Below, piece by piece: positions 1 to 7,113 of a DNA stretch of 24,251 nt (its first letter is position 1; each line of letters begins with the position of its first letter). The notes below the pieces were generated by a model. It searched no databases. It was not told the origin of the DNA and worked only from the letters and a program-made list of their open reading frames with translations. Made by a program: the position numbers and the translations under genes. The stretch comes from PWXP01 sp964487655. Lineage in GTDB: Bacteria; Planctomycetota; Planctomycetia; Pirellulales; Thermoguttaceae. The stretch is taken from NCBI GenBank assembly GCA_964487655.1, contig CAZASB010000037.1, forward strand, positions 1-24,251, given 5' to 3'.

Positions 1-100
1 CGAATCCATCGGAAATCGCCTTCAGCGTCCGGATTCCATAGGTGTTGCCGTTTTCGCCGTCCGTTGCGGCAGGCTTCCTCCGCAACCCAAACGAACCCAC
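1..100 (-). CDS. Possible 5' end of a divergent gene (partial, low confidence)
   Basis: An open minus-strand frame runs off the left edge of the window. It could start at a GTG at 100..98, just after an in-frame stop upstream, and reads MGSFGLRRKPAATDGENGNT, continuing YGIRTLKAISDGF. Third codon positions are mostly G or C, as in the other genes here. Only about 33 codons are visible, no good ribosome binding site was seen and no family was recognised. The same stretch could instead be the intergenic or upstream region of the dihydrouridine synthase gene. Confidence 0.2.
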   Translation of the reverse strand, partial: MGSFGLRRKPAATDGENGNTYGIRTLKAISDGF

Positions 101-107
101 GTGCCCG

Positions 108-1157
108 ATGACTCAGTCACTCGACATTGCCGGGCTTCGGATCGATCCGCCCCTGCTAGCCGCGCCGATGGCCGGATTCTCGAACTACCCGTTCCGCGCG
201 CTGGTGCGACGGTTTGGCGGGGCAGGTTTGCTGTTTACCGAGATGCTCAGTGCCCGCGGGTTGCATGCGATGGCCGCGCGGGGCGAGCCGCCGCACGATC
301 GGCTGTGGCGAGTGGCCGAGGAGCCCCGGCCGCTGGGCATCCAGATTTGGGACAACGACCCCGAGGCCCTGGCCGAGGCGGCTCGCCGGCTGGTTGCCGA
401 GTTCCGGCCGAGCCTGATCGACTTGAACTTCGGCTGCCCGGCCCGCGACGTGGCCGAGAAGGCCGAAAGCGGCGCGTATCTGCTCCGCTGGCCGGATCGG
501 GTGGGCAAACTGGTCGCCCGCGTGGCGACTGCGTGCCAAGGCGTGCCGGTGACCGCCAAAATTCGCCTCGGGCCATCGCGGAACTTCATGACGGCGGGCG
601 ATGTAGCCCAGGCGGTGGAAGACGCAGGCGGCGCGGCCCTGACCGTGCATGGCCGCACCACCGATCAGATGTTCCGCGGCCAGGCCGACTGGGACCAGAT
701 CTCGCAGATCAAGCCGCGCCTGCGGCGCATTCCACTTATTGGCAATGGCGACCTGAAGACGGCCGAGGACGTTGTCGCCGCATTGGCTCGCCACGACGTG
801 GACGGCCTGATGATCGGCCGGGCGGCGTTGGGCCGACCGTGGCTGTTTCGCGATGCGGCCGCCGCGTTGCGCGGGGAGCCCATTCCGCCGGTTCCCACGC
901 TGTCCGAGCAGCGCGGACTGCTGCTGGAGCACTATCGCCTGCTGGCTCAACAGCACGGCGAGGAGCCGGCCATCATGCGTTTTCGCCGTCAGGCATGCCG
1001 CTACGCCCAGGGCCAGCCGGGCGCAAGGGCCTTCCGCGCCGAGATCAGCCACGTGGTTACCGCGGCACGGCTTCTGGCCATTGTCGATCGGCATTTCGCG
1101 GACCCCAAGGCGAGCGGTGAAAAAGGCGATATCGGACCGTGGGATGGACTTTATTGA
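108..1157 (+). CDS. dus: tRNA-dihydrouridine synthase (DusB-like)
   Basis: FMN-dependent enzyme that reduces uridine to dihydrouridine in the D-loop of tRNA using NADPH; cytoplasmic. The 349-residue product has the usual Dus length. Visible motifs, in order: the N-terminal flavin motif APMAGFSNYPFR (19-30); LNFGCPARDV with the expected catalytic Cys110; KIRLG with Lys151; LTVHGRTT with His181; NGDLKT (213-218); and the phosphate-binding MIGRAALGRPWLF (235-247). A helical C-terminal tRNA-binding domain follows. The Cys motif and the GRAALGRPW block resemble E. coli DusB more than DusA, but the subfamily is inferred. The start is set at ATG 108 because homology begins a few residues later; an in-frame start at 42 would add an unlikely 22-residue leader. 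The gene converges on uup. Confidence 0.93.
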   Translation: MTQSLDIAGLRIDPPLLAAPMAGFSNYPFRALVRRFGGAGLLFTEMLSARGLHAMAARGEPPHDRLWRVAEEPRPLGIQIWDNDPEALAEAARRLVAEFRPSLIDLNFGCPARDVAEKAESGAYLLRWPDRVGKLVARVATACQGVPVTAKIRLGPSRNFMTAGDVAQAVEDAGGAALTVHGRTTDQMFRGQADWDQISQIKPRLRRIPLIGNGDLKTAEDVVAALARHDVDGLMIGRAALGRPWLFRDAAAALRGEPIPPVPTLSEQRGLLLEHYRLLAQQHGEEPAIMRFRRQACRYAQGQPGARAFRAEISHVVTAARLLAIVDRHFADPKASGEKGDIGPWDGLY

Positions 1158-1325
1158 TTCCTGCATAGTCAATGAGCGGTTCGCAGCCGTTTTACCGGGG
1201 AAGCCGGGCTTCGCCCTCGTCCATTGGCTATGCAAGCTCCAATAGCCCGTCCAGGAGACACCCGCTCCGCGGAATTGGAAGACGACGGGCTGAAGCCCAT
1301 CCCACTGGTAAACCTCCAGCTTCTT

Positions 1326-3209
1326 CTACCCTGCCTCCAACTCTTCCCACCGCGTGTAGGCCTCGGCAAGCTGGCGATCAACCGTTTCCAACTCCGCTGT
1401 CGTGGCCACGATCTTCTGGCGATCTTGCCGGTAGAAGCCGGGGTCGGCCATGGCCTCGTGAAGCTGCCGCTGCCACGCGTCGAGCGCTTCGATTTGTCCG
1501 GGCAGCGCCTCTAGTTCCAGCTTCTCCTTGTAGGTCAGCCGCTTCGCGGCAGGCTTGGGACGCGGCTTCTCCGGCTTCGGCTTTTCCACGCGAGGCGCCG
1601 GTTCAATCGCCGGCGGCTTGCGCTGTACAAGCCAGTCGTCGTACCCGCCGGCGTACTCGTTCACTTGCCCGTCGCCCTCGAAAACCAGCGTGTTGGTCAC
1701 CACGTTGTTGAGAAACTCGCGGTCGTGGCTTACCAGCAGGACGGTACCGGAGTATTCCAGGAGAAGCTCCTCCAAGAGGTCAAGCGTCTCGGCGTCCAGA
1801 TCGTTCGTCGGCTCGTCCATCACCAGCACGTTCGACGGTCGGGCCAGAAGGCGGGCCAGCAGCAACCGGTTCCGCTCGCCGCCCGAAAGCTGCTTGACCG
1901 GGCTCTTCGCGCGTTCGGGCGTGAACAAGAAGTCTTGCAGGTAGCCGTACACGTGCTTCTTCTTGCCCTCAATGGAAACCGTATCGCTGCCATGCGATAG
2001 GTTCTCGACCACCGTCTTCTCCAGGTCGAGCTGTGCATGGAGCTGGTCGAAGTATGCCGCCTGCAATTTCGTGCCGTGGCGAACAGTGCCCTCCGTGGGC
2101 GTCAGCTCAGCGAGAATGAGCCGCAGCAGCGTGCTTTTTCCCGCGCCGTTCGGACCGATGACGCCAATCCGATCGCCCCGCATGATAACCGTTGACAGGT
2201 CGCTTATGATGGGCCGGTCGGTATAGCTGAACGACACCTTTTTCAGTTCCGCCACCAGCCGGCCGGAGCGTTCGGCCTCATGGAGCTGCATGTGGGCCGT
2301 GCCGGTCCGTTCTCGTCGATCCTGCCGCTGCCGGCGCATGGCCACCAGCCGGCGGACGCGGCCCTCGTTGCGCGTTCGGCGCGCCATGATGCCGGTGCGA
2401 ATCCACTTTTCCTCCAGGGCGAGCCGCCGATCGAACTCGGCCTGCTGCGAAGCCTCGGCGGCTAGGGCCGCCTCCTTGCGCGCTTCGTACGTATCGTAGT
2501 CGCATGCCCACGAGGTGAGCTGCCCGCGGTCGAGGTCCAAGACTCGCGTGGCCACCCGCCGCAGGAAACGCCGGTCGTGCGTGACGAACAGCAACGTCGT
2601 TACCTGCTTCAAAAGGAACTCTTCCAGCCATTCGATGGTGGCAATGTCGAGGTGGTTGGTCGGTTCGTCCAACAGTAGCACATTGGGACTTTGCACCAGT
2701 GCCCGTGCCAGTAGTACGCGGCGTTTCATACCGGCCGACAGGGTCGCCACCTCGGCGTCGGCATCGAGCTGCATGCGGGAAAGGATGGTTTCCACCCGCT
2801 GCTCGATGCTCCATGCTCCGGTGAGTTCGAGCTGGTGGGTCAGATCGTCGAGTTTCACTTGCAGGGCCCGCTCGTTGCGCGTGGCCAACTGGCGGACCAC
2901 GTGGTGATAGTCGGTCAGCAGTTTGCCTTGCTCGGCCAGTCCACCGGCAACCAGATCGAAGATACTACCAGCCAGGTCGAGCGGCGCCTGCTGATCGACC
3001 ATCGCGGTGGTCACGCCCTGCCCCCGGACGATCTGCCCGTTGTCGGGTTCGATCTGCCCATCGACGAGCCGCAGCAGCGTGGTCTTCCCCTCGCCGTTTC
3101 GTCCGATCAGGCAAATGCGTTCGCCCCGATCGATGGTCAACCCCACCCCGTCCAGCAGCTTCGGTCCATTGAACTGAAGATCGACCTCGCAAAGTTGAAT
3201 CAGACGCAT
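1326..3209 (-). CDS. uup: ABC-F family ATPase, Uup-type
   Basis: Soluble ABC-F protein with two ATPase cassettes and no membrane segments. Uup-type members bind DNA or ribosomes and have been linked to replication-fork and translation quality control. Cassette 1 has Walker A GRNGEGKT (36-43), signature LSAGMKRR (157-164) and Walker B LLLDEPTNHLD (178-188). The inter-cassette linker (about 240-315) is highly charged. Cassette 2 has Walker A GPNGAGKS (352-359), signature LSGGERNR (441-448) and MDEPTNDLD (464-472). The tail (535-627) has a Pro/Lys-rich stretch and then a predicted coiled coil, which is the feature that favours Uup over EttA or YheS. First-cassette signature is LSAG rather than LSGG. 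Length (627 aa) matches E. coli Uup. The start ATG at 3209 sits directly before the first cassette, with no strong ribosome binding site. Confidence 0.9.
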   Translation of the reverse strand: MRLIQLCEVDLQFNGPKLLDGVGLTIDRGERICLIGRNGEGKTTLLRLVDGQIEPDNGQIVRGQGVTTAMVDQQAPLDLAGSIFDLVAGGLAEQGKLLTDYHHVVRQLATRNERALQVKLDDLTHQLELTGAWSIEQRVETILSRMQLDADAEVATLSAGMKRRVLLARALVQSPNVLLLDEPTNHLDIATIEWLEEFLLKQVTTLLFVTHDRRFLRRVATRVLDLDRGQLTSWACDYDTYEARKEAALAAEASQQAEFDRRLALEEKWIRTGIMARRTRNEGRVRRLVAMRRQRQDRRERTGTAHMQLHEAERSGRLVAELKKVSFSYTDRPIISDLSTVIMRGDRIGVIGPNGAGKSTLLRLILAELTPTEGTVRHGTKLQAAYFDQLHAQLDLEKTVVENLSHGSDTVSIEGKKKHVYGYLQDFLFTPERAKSPVKQLSGGERNRLLLARLLARPSNVLVMDEPTNDLDAETLDLLEELLLEYSGTVLLVSHDREFLNNVVTNTLVFEGDGQVNEYAGGYDDWLVQRKPPAIEPAPRVEKPKPEKPRPKPAAKRLTYKEKLELEALPGQIEALDAWQRQLHEAMADPGFYRQDRQKIVATTAELETVDRQLAEAYTRWEELEAG

Positions 3210-3610
3210 GGAGATACTAAGGGGGGGACGCGAGGTTGGATCATGGCGTCAGCCAATCTTCCAGCGCCAATTCGGGGATGTTCTCAAACCGCCTGACGCA
3301 CCATGCCTCCGCCGGACACCCTTCAGCACGCGGGAAGGCAGTGAAAACGGTCCAAGCAGAATACCACGAACAGGGTGTTCTTGCAAGAGACCGGGGCGGG
3401 TTCGGAGGTGAGCATTGTGCGTCCGGCGCTAGTGTAAACCACGACTTGTATGCGCTTGAACGCCTGAGCCAAGCGTGCCAGAAAAACTTGCCGTAAACGA
3501 GCGGCACGGCACGGTAGAGGGCGCGAGAAAACTCTTGCCCAACAGACTTTTCGCATCGGCTACGCGATGCGAAAAGTCTTGTCTCGTTTGTCTCTTGAAG
3601 TCTTGTCTCG
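3210..3610. other. Noncoding gap between uup and fba
   Basis: About 400 bases without a convincing gene. It holds the upstream region of uup and the downstream region of fba, both on the minus strand. Open frames here lack a ribosome binding site and recognisable protein content. The only clear structures are the hairpin at 3544-3579 and the direct repeats next to it, listed separately. Confidence 0.6.
3544..3579. repeat. Perfect 15-bp stem hairpin just downstream of fba
   Basis: The arms 3544-3558 and 3565-3579 are exact reverse complements, starting AGACTTTTCGC on the left, around a 6-base loop. The element begins about 30 bases past the fba stop codon in the direction of fba transcription. 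No T-run follows the stem on the minus strand, so a standard intrinsic terminator is not supported. It could protect the fba mRNA 3' end or be a small repeated palindromic element. Confidence 0.6.
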
Positions 3611-3612
3611 TT
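3574..3612. repeat. 15-bp direct repeat overlapping the fba stop codon
   Basis: AAGTCTTGTCTCGTT occurs at 3574-3588 and again at 3598-3612, with a partial third unit (GTCTC) between. The first copy overlaps the right arm of the 3544-3579 hairpin, and the second runs into the fba stop codon (TAA read from 3613..3611). Confidence 0.6.
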
Positions 3613-4585
3613 ATAGCGTCTTGCGGACACTCTCAAGCTGGCCGGCCGAGCCGAGCTTGGTGTTCTTGTGAACGATGTAGTCCGCGTAGGCAGGCATGAA
3701 CTTCTTGCCCGGAGTGCGCGGATCGAAGTCTTCCGGCTGGTCGCGGAATGACTCGCGGTAGATGGCGCACCAGACCAAGCGGCCGTCGGTGTCGATGTTG
3801 ATCTTGCACACGCCCATCTTCGCGGCGGGCAGATACTGCTCCTCGGGCACGCCGCTGGAGCCCTTCATGGCGCCGCCGGCCTTGTTGATTCGCTCAACCC
3901 ACTCTTGCGGCACGCTGCTCGATCCGTGCATGACCAGCGGGAAGCCGGTGGGGACGGCCTTCTGAAGCTTTTCCAGCACGTCGAGACGGAGCCCCTGCTT
4001 GCTGGCAAACTTGTACGCACCGTGCGAAGTGCCGATGGCCACGGCCAACGAGTCGCAACCGGTTTGCTCGATGAACTTGGCGGCTTCGGCCGGATCGGTC
4101 AGCTTGACGCTGCCGACGATGTCTTCCTCAACGCCGCCGAGCTGGCCCAATTCGGCCTCGACCACAACGCCCTTGGCGTGGGCAGCCTCGACCACGCGAC
4201 GAGTAATCTCGACATTCTTCTCGAACGGTTCGTGCGAGGCGTCGATCATGACCGAACTGTAGAAGCCGCTCTCGATGCAATCGTAGCACGCGTCCTCGGT
4301 GCCGTGGTCGAGATGCACCGCGAAGACGACCTCGGGGAATACCTCGTCGGCCGCACGAATCATGGCTTCGAGGAAACGCTTGTCGGTGAAGCCCCGGGCA
4401 CCGCGCGAAATCTGGAGAATGAACGGCGCGCTCTTGGCCGAGTCAACCGGGTCGTCGTTCGACTTCGACTTGCTCAGATTGCCGCGGAACAAACCGACCG
4501 TTTGCTCCAAGTTGTTGATGTTGTACGCGCCGACGGCGTACTTGCCGTAGGCATGACGGAACAGCTCTTTGGTTGTGACGATCAT
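3611..4585 (-). CDS. fba: Fructose-bisphosphate aldolase, class II
   Basis: Zinc-dependent aldolase of glycolysis/gluconeogenesis: fructose-1,6-bisphosphate to glyceraldehyde-3-phosphate plus dihydroxyacetone phosphate; cytoplasmic. In the 324-residue product the family motifs are HLDHGTED (91-98, catalytic Asp93 and zinc ligand His94), DASH (115-118), EAELGQLGG (143-151), GTSHGAYK with the second His zinc ligand (His188), MHGSSSVP with the third (His220), and the phosphate-binding KINIDTD (261-267). An insertion rich in Ser, Lys and Asp at about 38-52 interrupts the usual strand before FILQIS. The start at 4585 is chosen because a near-perfect ribosome binding site lies 11 bases upstream; an in-frame start at 4630 would add 15 residues not expected in the family. 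It is transcribed alone and faces away from the BON/purH genes. Confidence 0.93.
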   Translation of the reverse strand: MIVTTKELFRHAYGKYAVGAYNINNLEQTVGLFRGNLSKSKSNDDPVDSAKSAPFILQISRGARGFTDKRFLEAMIRAADEVFPEVVFAVHLDHGTEDACYDCIESGFYSSVMIDASHEPFEKNVEITRRVVEAAHAKGVVVEAELGQLGGVEEDIVGSVKLTDPAEAAKFIEQTGCDSLAVAIGTSHGAYKFASKQGLRLDVLEKLQKAVPTGFPLVMHGSSSVPQEWVERINKAGGAMKGSSGVPEEQYLPAAKMGVCKINIDTDGRLVWCAIYRESFRDQPEDFDPRTPGKKFMPAYADYIVHKNTKLGSAGQLESVRKTL

Positions 4586-4596
4586 GACGTGCAAAA

Positions 4597-4603
4597 CCTC
4601 CTT
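4597..4603 (-). promoter_or_regulatory. Ribosome binding site of fba
   Basis: AAGGAGG on the minus strand, 11 bases before ATG 4585. It fixes the start at 4585 rather than 4630, where it would lie inside the coding region. Confidence 0.8.
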
Positions 4604-4923
4604 CGATTTTGGAAATCCTTTGGAGTCCAAGCCGCAGTTATTCGGCTGGGTTAAAATGAGCCCCCAGAAGCAACTAGGCTCAGCTTAAGGAAGGCATTGT
4701 ATCGCCAGTCAGGCCAAGCTGCCAGGGGGGGGCGGGAAATGGCTGCGAAAGCTTCAGTACAGAGGACGAATCGCAGCTCTTTCTGGAGTGGTAAAACGCG
4801 GATGGAAGATTCTGGCATTCTGGCAACAAAACCATGGAATGGGGTTGACGGATCGTCCAAGAAGGGTTTCAATCAAGTTTGGCTATGGGCAAAGCGCTCG
4901 GCATTGGGTTGTCGTGCGAGTTT
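4604..4923. promoter_or_regulatory. Divergent intergenic region between fba and the BON/purH genes
   Basis: About 320 bases that must contain promoters for both directions. No confident sigma-70 -35/-10 pair could be assigned by eye. An 8-base tandem repeat (ATTCTGGC twice, near 4809-4824) was noted. The open frame that extends the downstream BON-like protein into this region lacks domain similarity and is not accepted as coding. Confidence 0.4.
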
Positions 4924-4933
4924 GAAGGAAATC

Positions 4934-5176
4934 ATGACCAACCACTCGGAACCCACGGTAACGATGTGCGTCGCACATGAGGTGCAGCCGCGAGCCCAGC
5001 TTGCGCTGAAAAGCAGTCCTTTTTATGAACTCCGCGAGCTTCAGGTGGGGCCCGTGCGTGATTCTCTTGTGATCACGGGCTTCGTTTCCAGTTTCTACTA
5101 CAAGCAATTGGCTCAGGAGGTTGTTCGGTCGGTTTGCCGAGAAATCGATGTCGTGAACTCAATTTGCGTGAAGTAG
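4934..5176 (+). CDS. Small BON-like protein, first of a tandem pair
   Basis: An 80-residue protein without signal peptide or membrane segment. Residues about 31-79 look like a BON domain: a strand-turn-strand around LQVGPVRDSLVITGFV, a helix KQLAQEVVRSVC (57-68), and a final strand DVVNSICV (72-79). BON domains are known from OsmY and secretin-associated proteins, but the cellular role of short cytoplasmic planctomycete versions is not established. The start at 4934 is supported by GAAGGA five bases upstream (4924-4929); longer in-frame starts add unconserved sequence. The next gene encodes a recognisably related protein, so the two probably arose by duplication. Both precede purH in the same orientation. 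Confidence 0.7.
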   Translation: MTNHSEPTVTMCVAHEVQPRAQLALKSSPFYELRELQVGPVRDSLVITGFVSSFYYKQLAQEVVRSVCREIDVVNSICVK

Positions 5177-5233
5177 CAGCGAGTGCCCCTTTTCTTCAGC
5201 CCGACGGGTGCCGCGGACGCTCAGGAGGAACCC

Positions 5234-5521
5234 ATGGATGAACGACAATGTTTCCCCCGCGATATCCATCGTGACGAGGGGAATGGCCACCCTCTGTCCG
5301 AGACATTGGCCGAGGCAGAACTGCTGGTAGCCTCGATTGAGCGGGCCGTGCAAGAGGAAACCGGACGCGGCGTGCGCGACCTTTCCGTTAAGGTCAGCGA
5401 GGAGGGCGTCTTGCTCCGAGGGCGGTGCAGTAGTTATCATACTAAGCAGTTAGCACAGCATGCAGCCATGGCTACGCTAGGTGGCGATGCCGTTACCAAC
5501 GAAATCGAGGTGAGTTCCTGA
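5234..5521 (+). CDS. Small BON-like protein, second of a tandem pair
   Basis: A 95-residue protein. Its C-terminal half shares a pattern with the preceding gene product: VRDL.V (48-53), G.L.RG (58-63), SS(Y/F) then KQLAQ (66-75), and D.V.N.I.V (85-93). This fits a BON fold. The N-terminal 40 residues are acidic and probably helical. The start ATG 5234 follows a strong AGGAGG (5223-5228) at five bases; an in-frame start at 5183 would bury this site. The stop codon TGA (5519-5521) shares a base with the purH ATG, so purH translation is likely coupled to this gene. No signal peptide is seen. Function unknown; the link to purine synthesis may be only shared expression. Confidence 0.72.
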   Translation: MDERQCFPRDIHRDEGNGHPLSETLAEAELLVASIERAVQEETGRGVRDLSVKVSEEGVLLRGRCSSYHTKQLAQHAAMATLGGDAVTNEIEVSS

Positions 5522-7089
5522 TGCAGTCTCCGCCAGTCCATAATGCTTTGATTAGTGTAAGCGACAAGATGGGCCTCACCGGCTTTGTCCGTGGACTCGT
5601 CGAGTGTGGCGTGCAAATTTACAGTACCGGGGGCACGCGACGCCATCTGGAAAGTGAAGGTATCAATGTTCATGATATTGCCCATTACACGGGCTTTCCA
5701 GAGATGATGGATGGGCGGTTGAAGACCCTCCATCCGGCGGTCCACGGTGGAATCTTGTGCCGTCACGATCACCCGGAGGACATGCTTGCAATCTCCGAGC
5801 ACGGCATTGTAACGTTCGAACTCGTGGTGGTGAACCTCTACCCATTCGAGGCAACCGTTGCCCGCGAAGACGTTACCCTTGACGAGGCCATTGAGCAAAT
5901 CGACATTGGCGGCCCCACCATGGTGCGAGCTGCGGCCAAAAACCATGCATTTATCACCATCGCGACCGATACGGAGCACTATAGCGAAATCCTGGAGCAA
6001 ATTAAGGACCAGGGTCACACCACGCCGGAATTGCGGCGCAAGCTCGCGGCCGAGGCGTTCGCCCATACGGCCCGTTACGATCGGGCCATCGCCGATTTCT
6101 TCGCCGGGGCAACGGCCCAGGGGCCGTTCCCCGGCACGCTGAACGTGGCCCTCCGCCGCCGCGTCGTGCTGCGCTACGGCGAAAACCCGCATCAGCAGGC
6201 GGCCCTGTATGCCACGACGAACTCCATGGGCGCCAATCTCGTCTCTGCCAAGCAGTTGCACGGCAAGGAGCTTTCCTACAACAACCTGCTCGACCTAGAC
6301 AGCGCTTTGGGCATCGTACGCGGCTTTGACGCCCCGGCGGCCATCGTGATCAAACACAACAACCCCTGCGGCGCCGCCGAGGTCGACACGCTCGCCGAAG
6401 CGCTCCGGCAGGCGATGGCCGGCGACCCGCTCAGCGCGTTTGGCTCCGTGCTGGGGTTGAACCGGATCGTTGACGCCGCCACGGCCGAGGTTCTTTGCTC
6501 GCCAGGCCTGTTCGTCGAGGCGATTGTCGCGCCTGACTTCAACGATGATGCCTTCAAACTCCTTACCACGCGGCCGAAATGGAAGGCCAACGTCCGCTTG
6601 GTCAAGGTCGGTCATATTGAGCCGTCGAACGAAGCTTGGTCGTATCGTTGCCTGACTGGTGGCGTGCTGGTGCAGCAGGCGGACGTGCTCCCCGATCTGG
6701 AGGACGAATGGACCGTCGCTACCGACGCCAAGCCCGCCGACGCGCAGATGACCGATCTTCGCTTCGCCTGGGCCTTGGTCCGCCACGTGAAGAGCAACGC
6801 CATCGTGCTGGCCAAGAATCGCACGCTGCTCGGCACCGGCGCGGGACAAATGAGCCGGGTCGATTCCGTTGAAATCGCCATCAAGAAGGCAGGCGACCGC
6901 GCGGTCGGCTCTGTCTTGGCCAGCGACGCCTTCTTCCCCTTCCCGGATTCGATCGAGCAGGCAGCCGCCGCGGGCATCAAGGCCGTGATCCAGCCCGGCG
7001 GTTCCAGGAAGGATGCTGACGTTATCGCCGCCTGCAACCAGCATGGCCTCTGCATGGTCTTCACCGGCCGCCGGCACTTCAGGCACTAA
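5521..7089 (+). CDS. purH: Bifunctional AICAR transformylase / IMP cyclohydrolase
   Basis: Catalyses the last two steps of de novo IMP synthesis: formylation of AICAR with 10-formyl-tetrahydrofolate, then ring closure to IMP; cytoplasmic homodimer. The 522-residue length is normal. The N-terminal MGS-like cyclohydrolase domain (about 1-195) shows ISVSDK (11-16), YSTGGTRRHL (34-43), the KTLHP..HGG motif (68-77) and NLYPFE (105-110). The transformylase domain shows RYGENPHQ (218-225), the catalytic KHNNPCG block (278-284, Lys278/His279), SAFGSV (305-310) and QPGGSRKD (491-498), and ends in the characteristic TGRRHFRH. The start overlaps the stop of the BON gene. A weak site GAGG lies about ten bases upstream. 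The gene converges on the minus-strand pseudokinase gene with only 24 bases between. Confidence 0.96.
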   Translation: MQSPPVHNALISVSDKMGLTGFVRGLVECGVQIYSTGGTRRHLESEGINVHDIAHYTGFPEMMDGRLKTLHPAVHGGILCRHDHPEDMLAISEHGIVTFELVVVNLYPFEATVAREDVTLDEAIEQIDIGGPTMVRAAAKNHAFITIATDTEHYSEILEQIKDQGHTTPELRRKLAAEAFAHTARYDRAIADFFAGATAQGPFPGTLNVALRRRVVLRYGENPHQQAALYATTNSMGANLVSAKQLHGKELSYNNLLDLDSALGIVRGFDAPAAIVIKHNNPCGAAEVDTLAEALRQAMAGDPLSAFGSVLGLNRIVDAATAEVLCSPGLFVEAIVAPDFNDDAFKLLTTRPKWKANVRLVKVGHIEPSNEAWSYRCLTGGVLVQQADVLPDLEDEWTVATDAKPADAQMTDLRFAWALVRHVKSNAIVLAKNRTLLGTGAGQMSRVDSVEIAIKKAGDRAVGSVLASDAFFPFPDSIEQAAAAGIKAVIQPGGSRKDADVIAACNQHGLCMVFTGRRHFRH

Positions 7090-7113
7090 GGGCCCGCCAG
7101 GGTTTATCCAAAC

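Noticed and set aside
1197..1216. Small GC-rich hairpin between the dus and uup genes
   Set aside because: Only about five base pairs with a three-base loop and no T-run, so a shared terminator is not supported.
156..1235. Long minus-strand frame antisense to the dihydrouridine synthase gene
   Set aside because: The plus strand carries all Dus motifs; the antisense frame is open because of high GC and codon bias.
3241..3636. 131-codon minus-strand frame between uup and fba
   Set aside because: It overlaps the fba 3' end and translates the direct repeats into repeated NETRL peptides; no domain or start signal.
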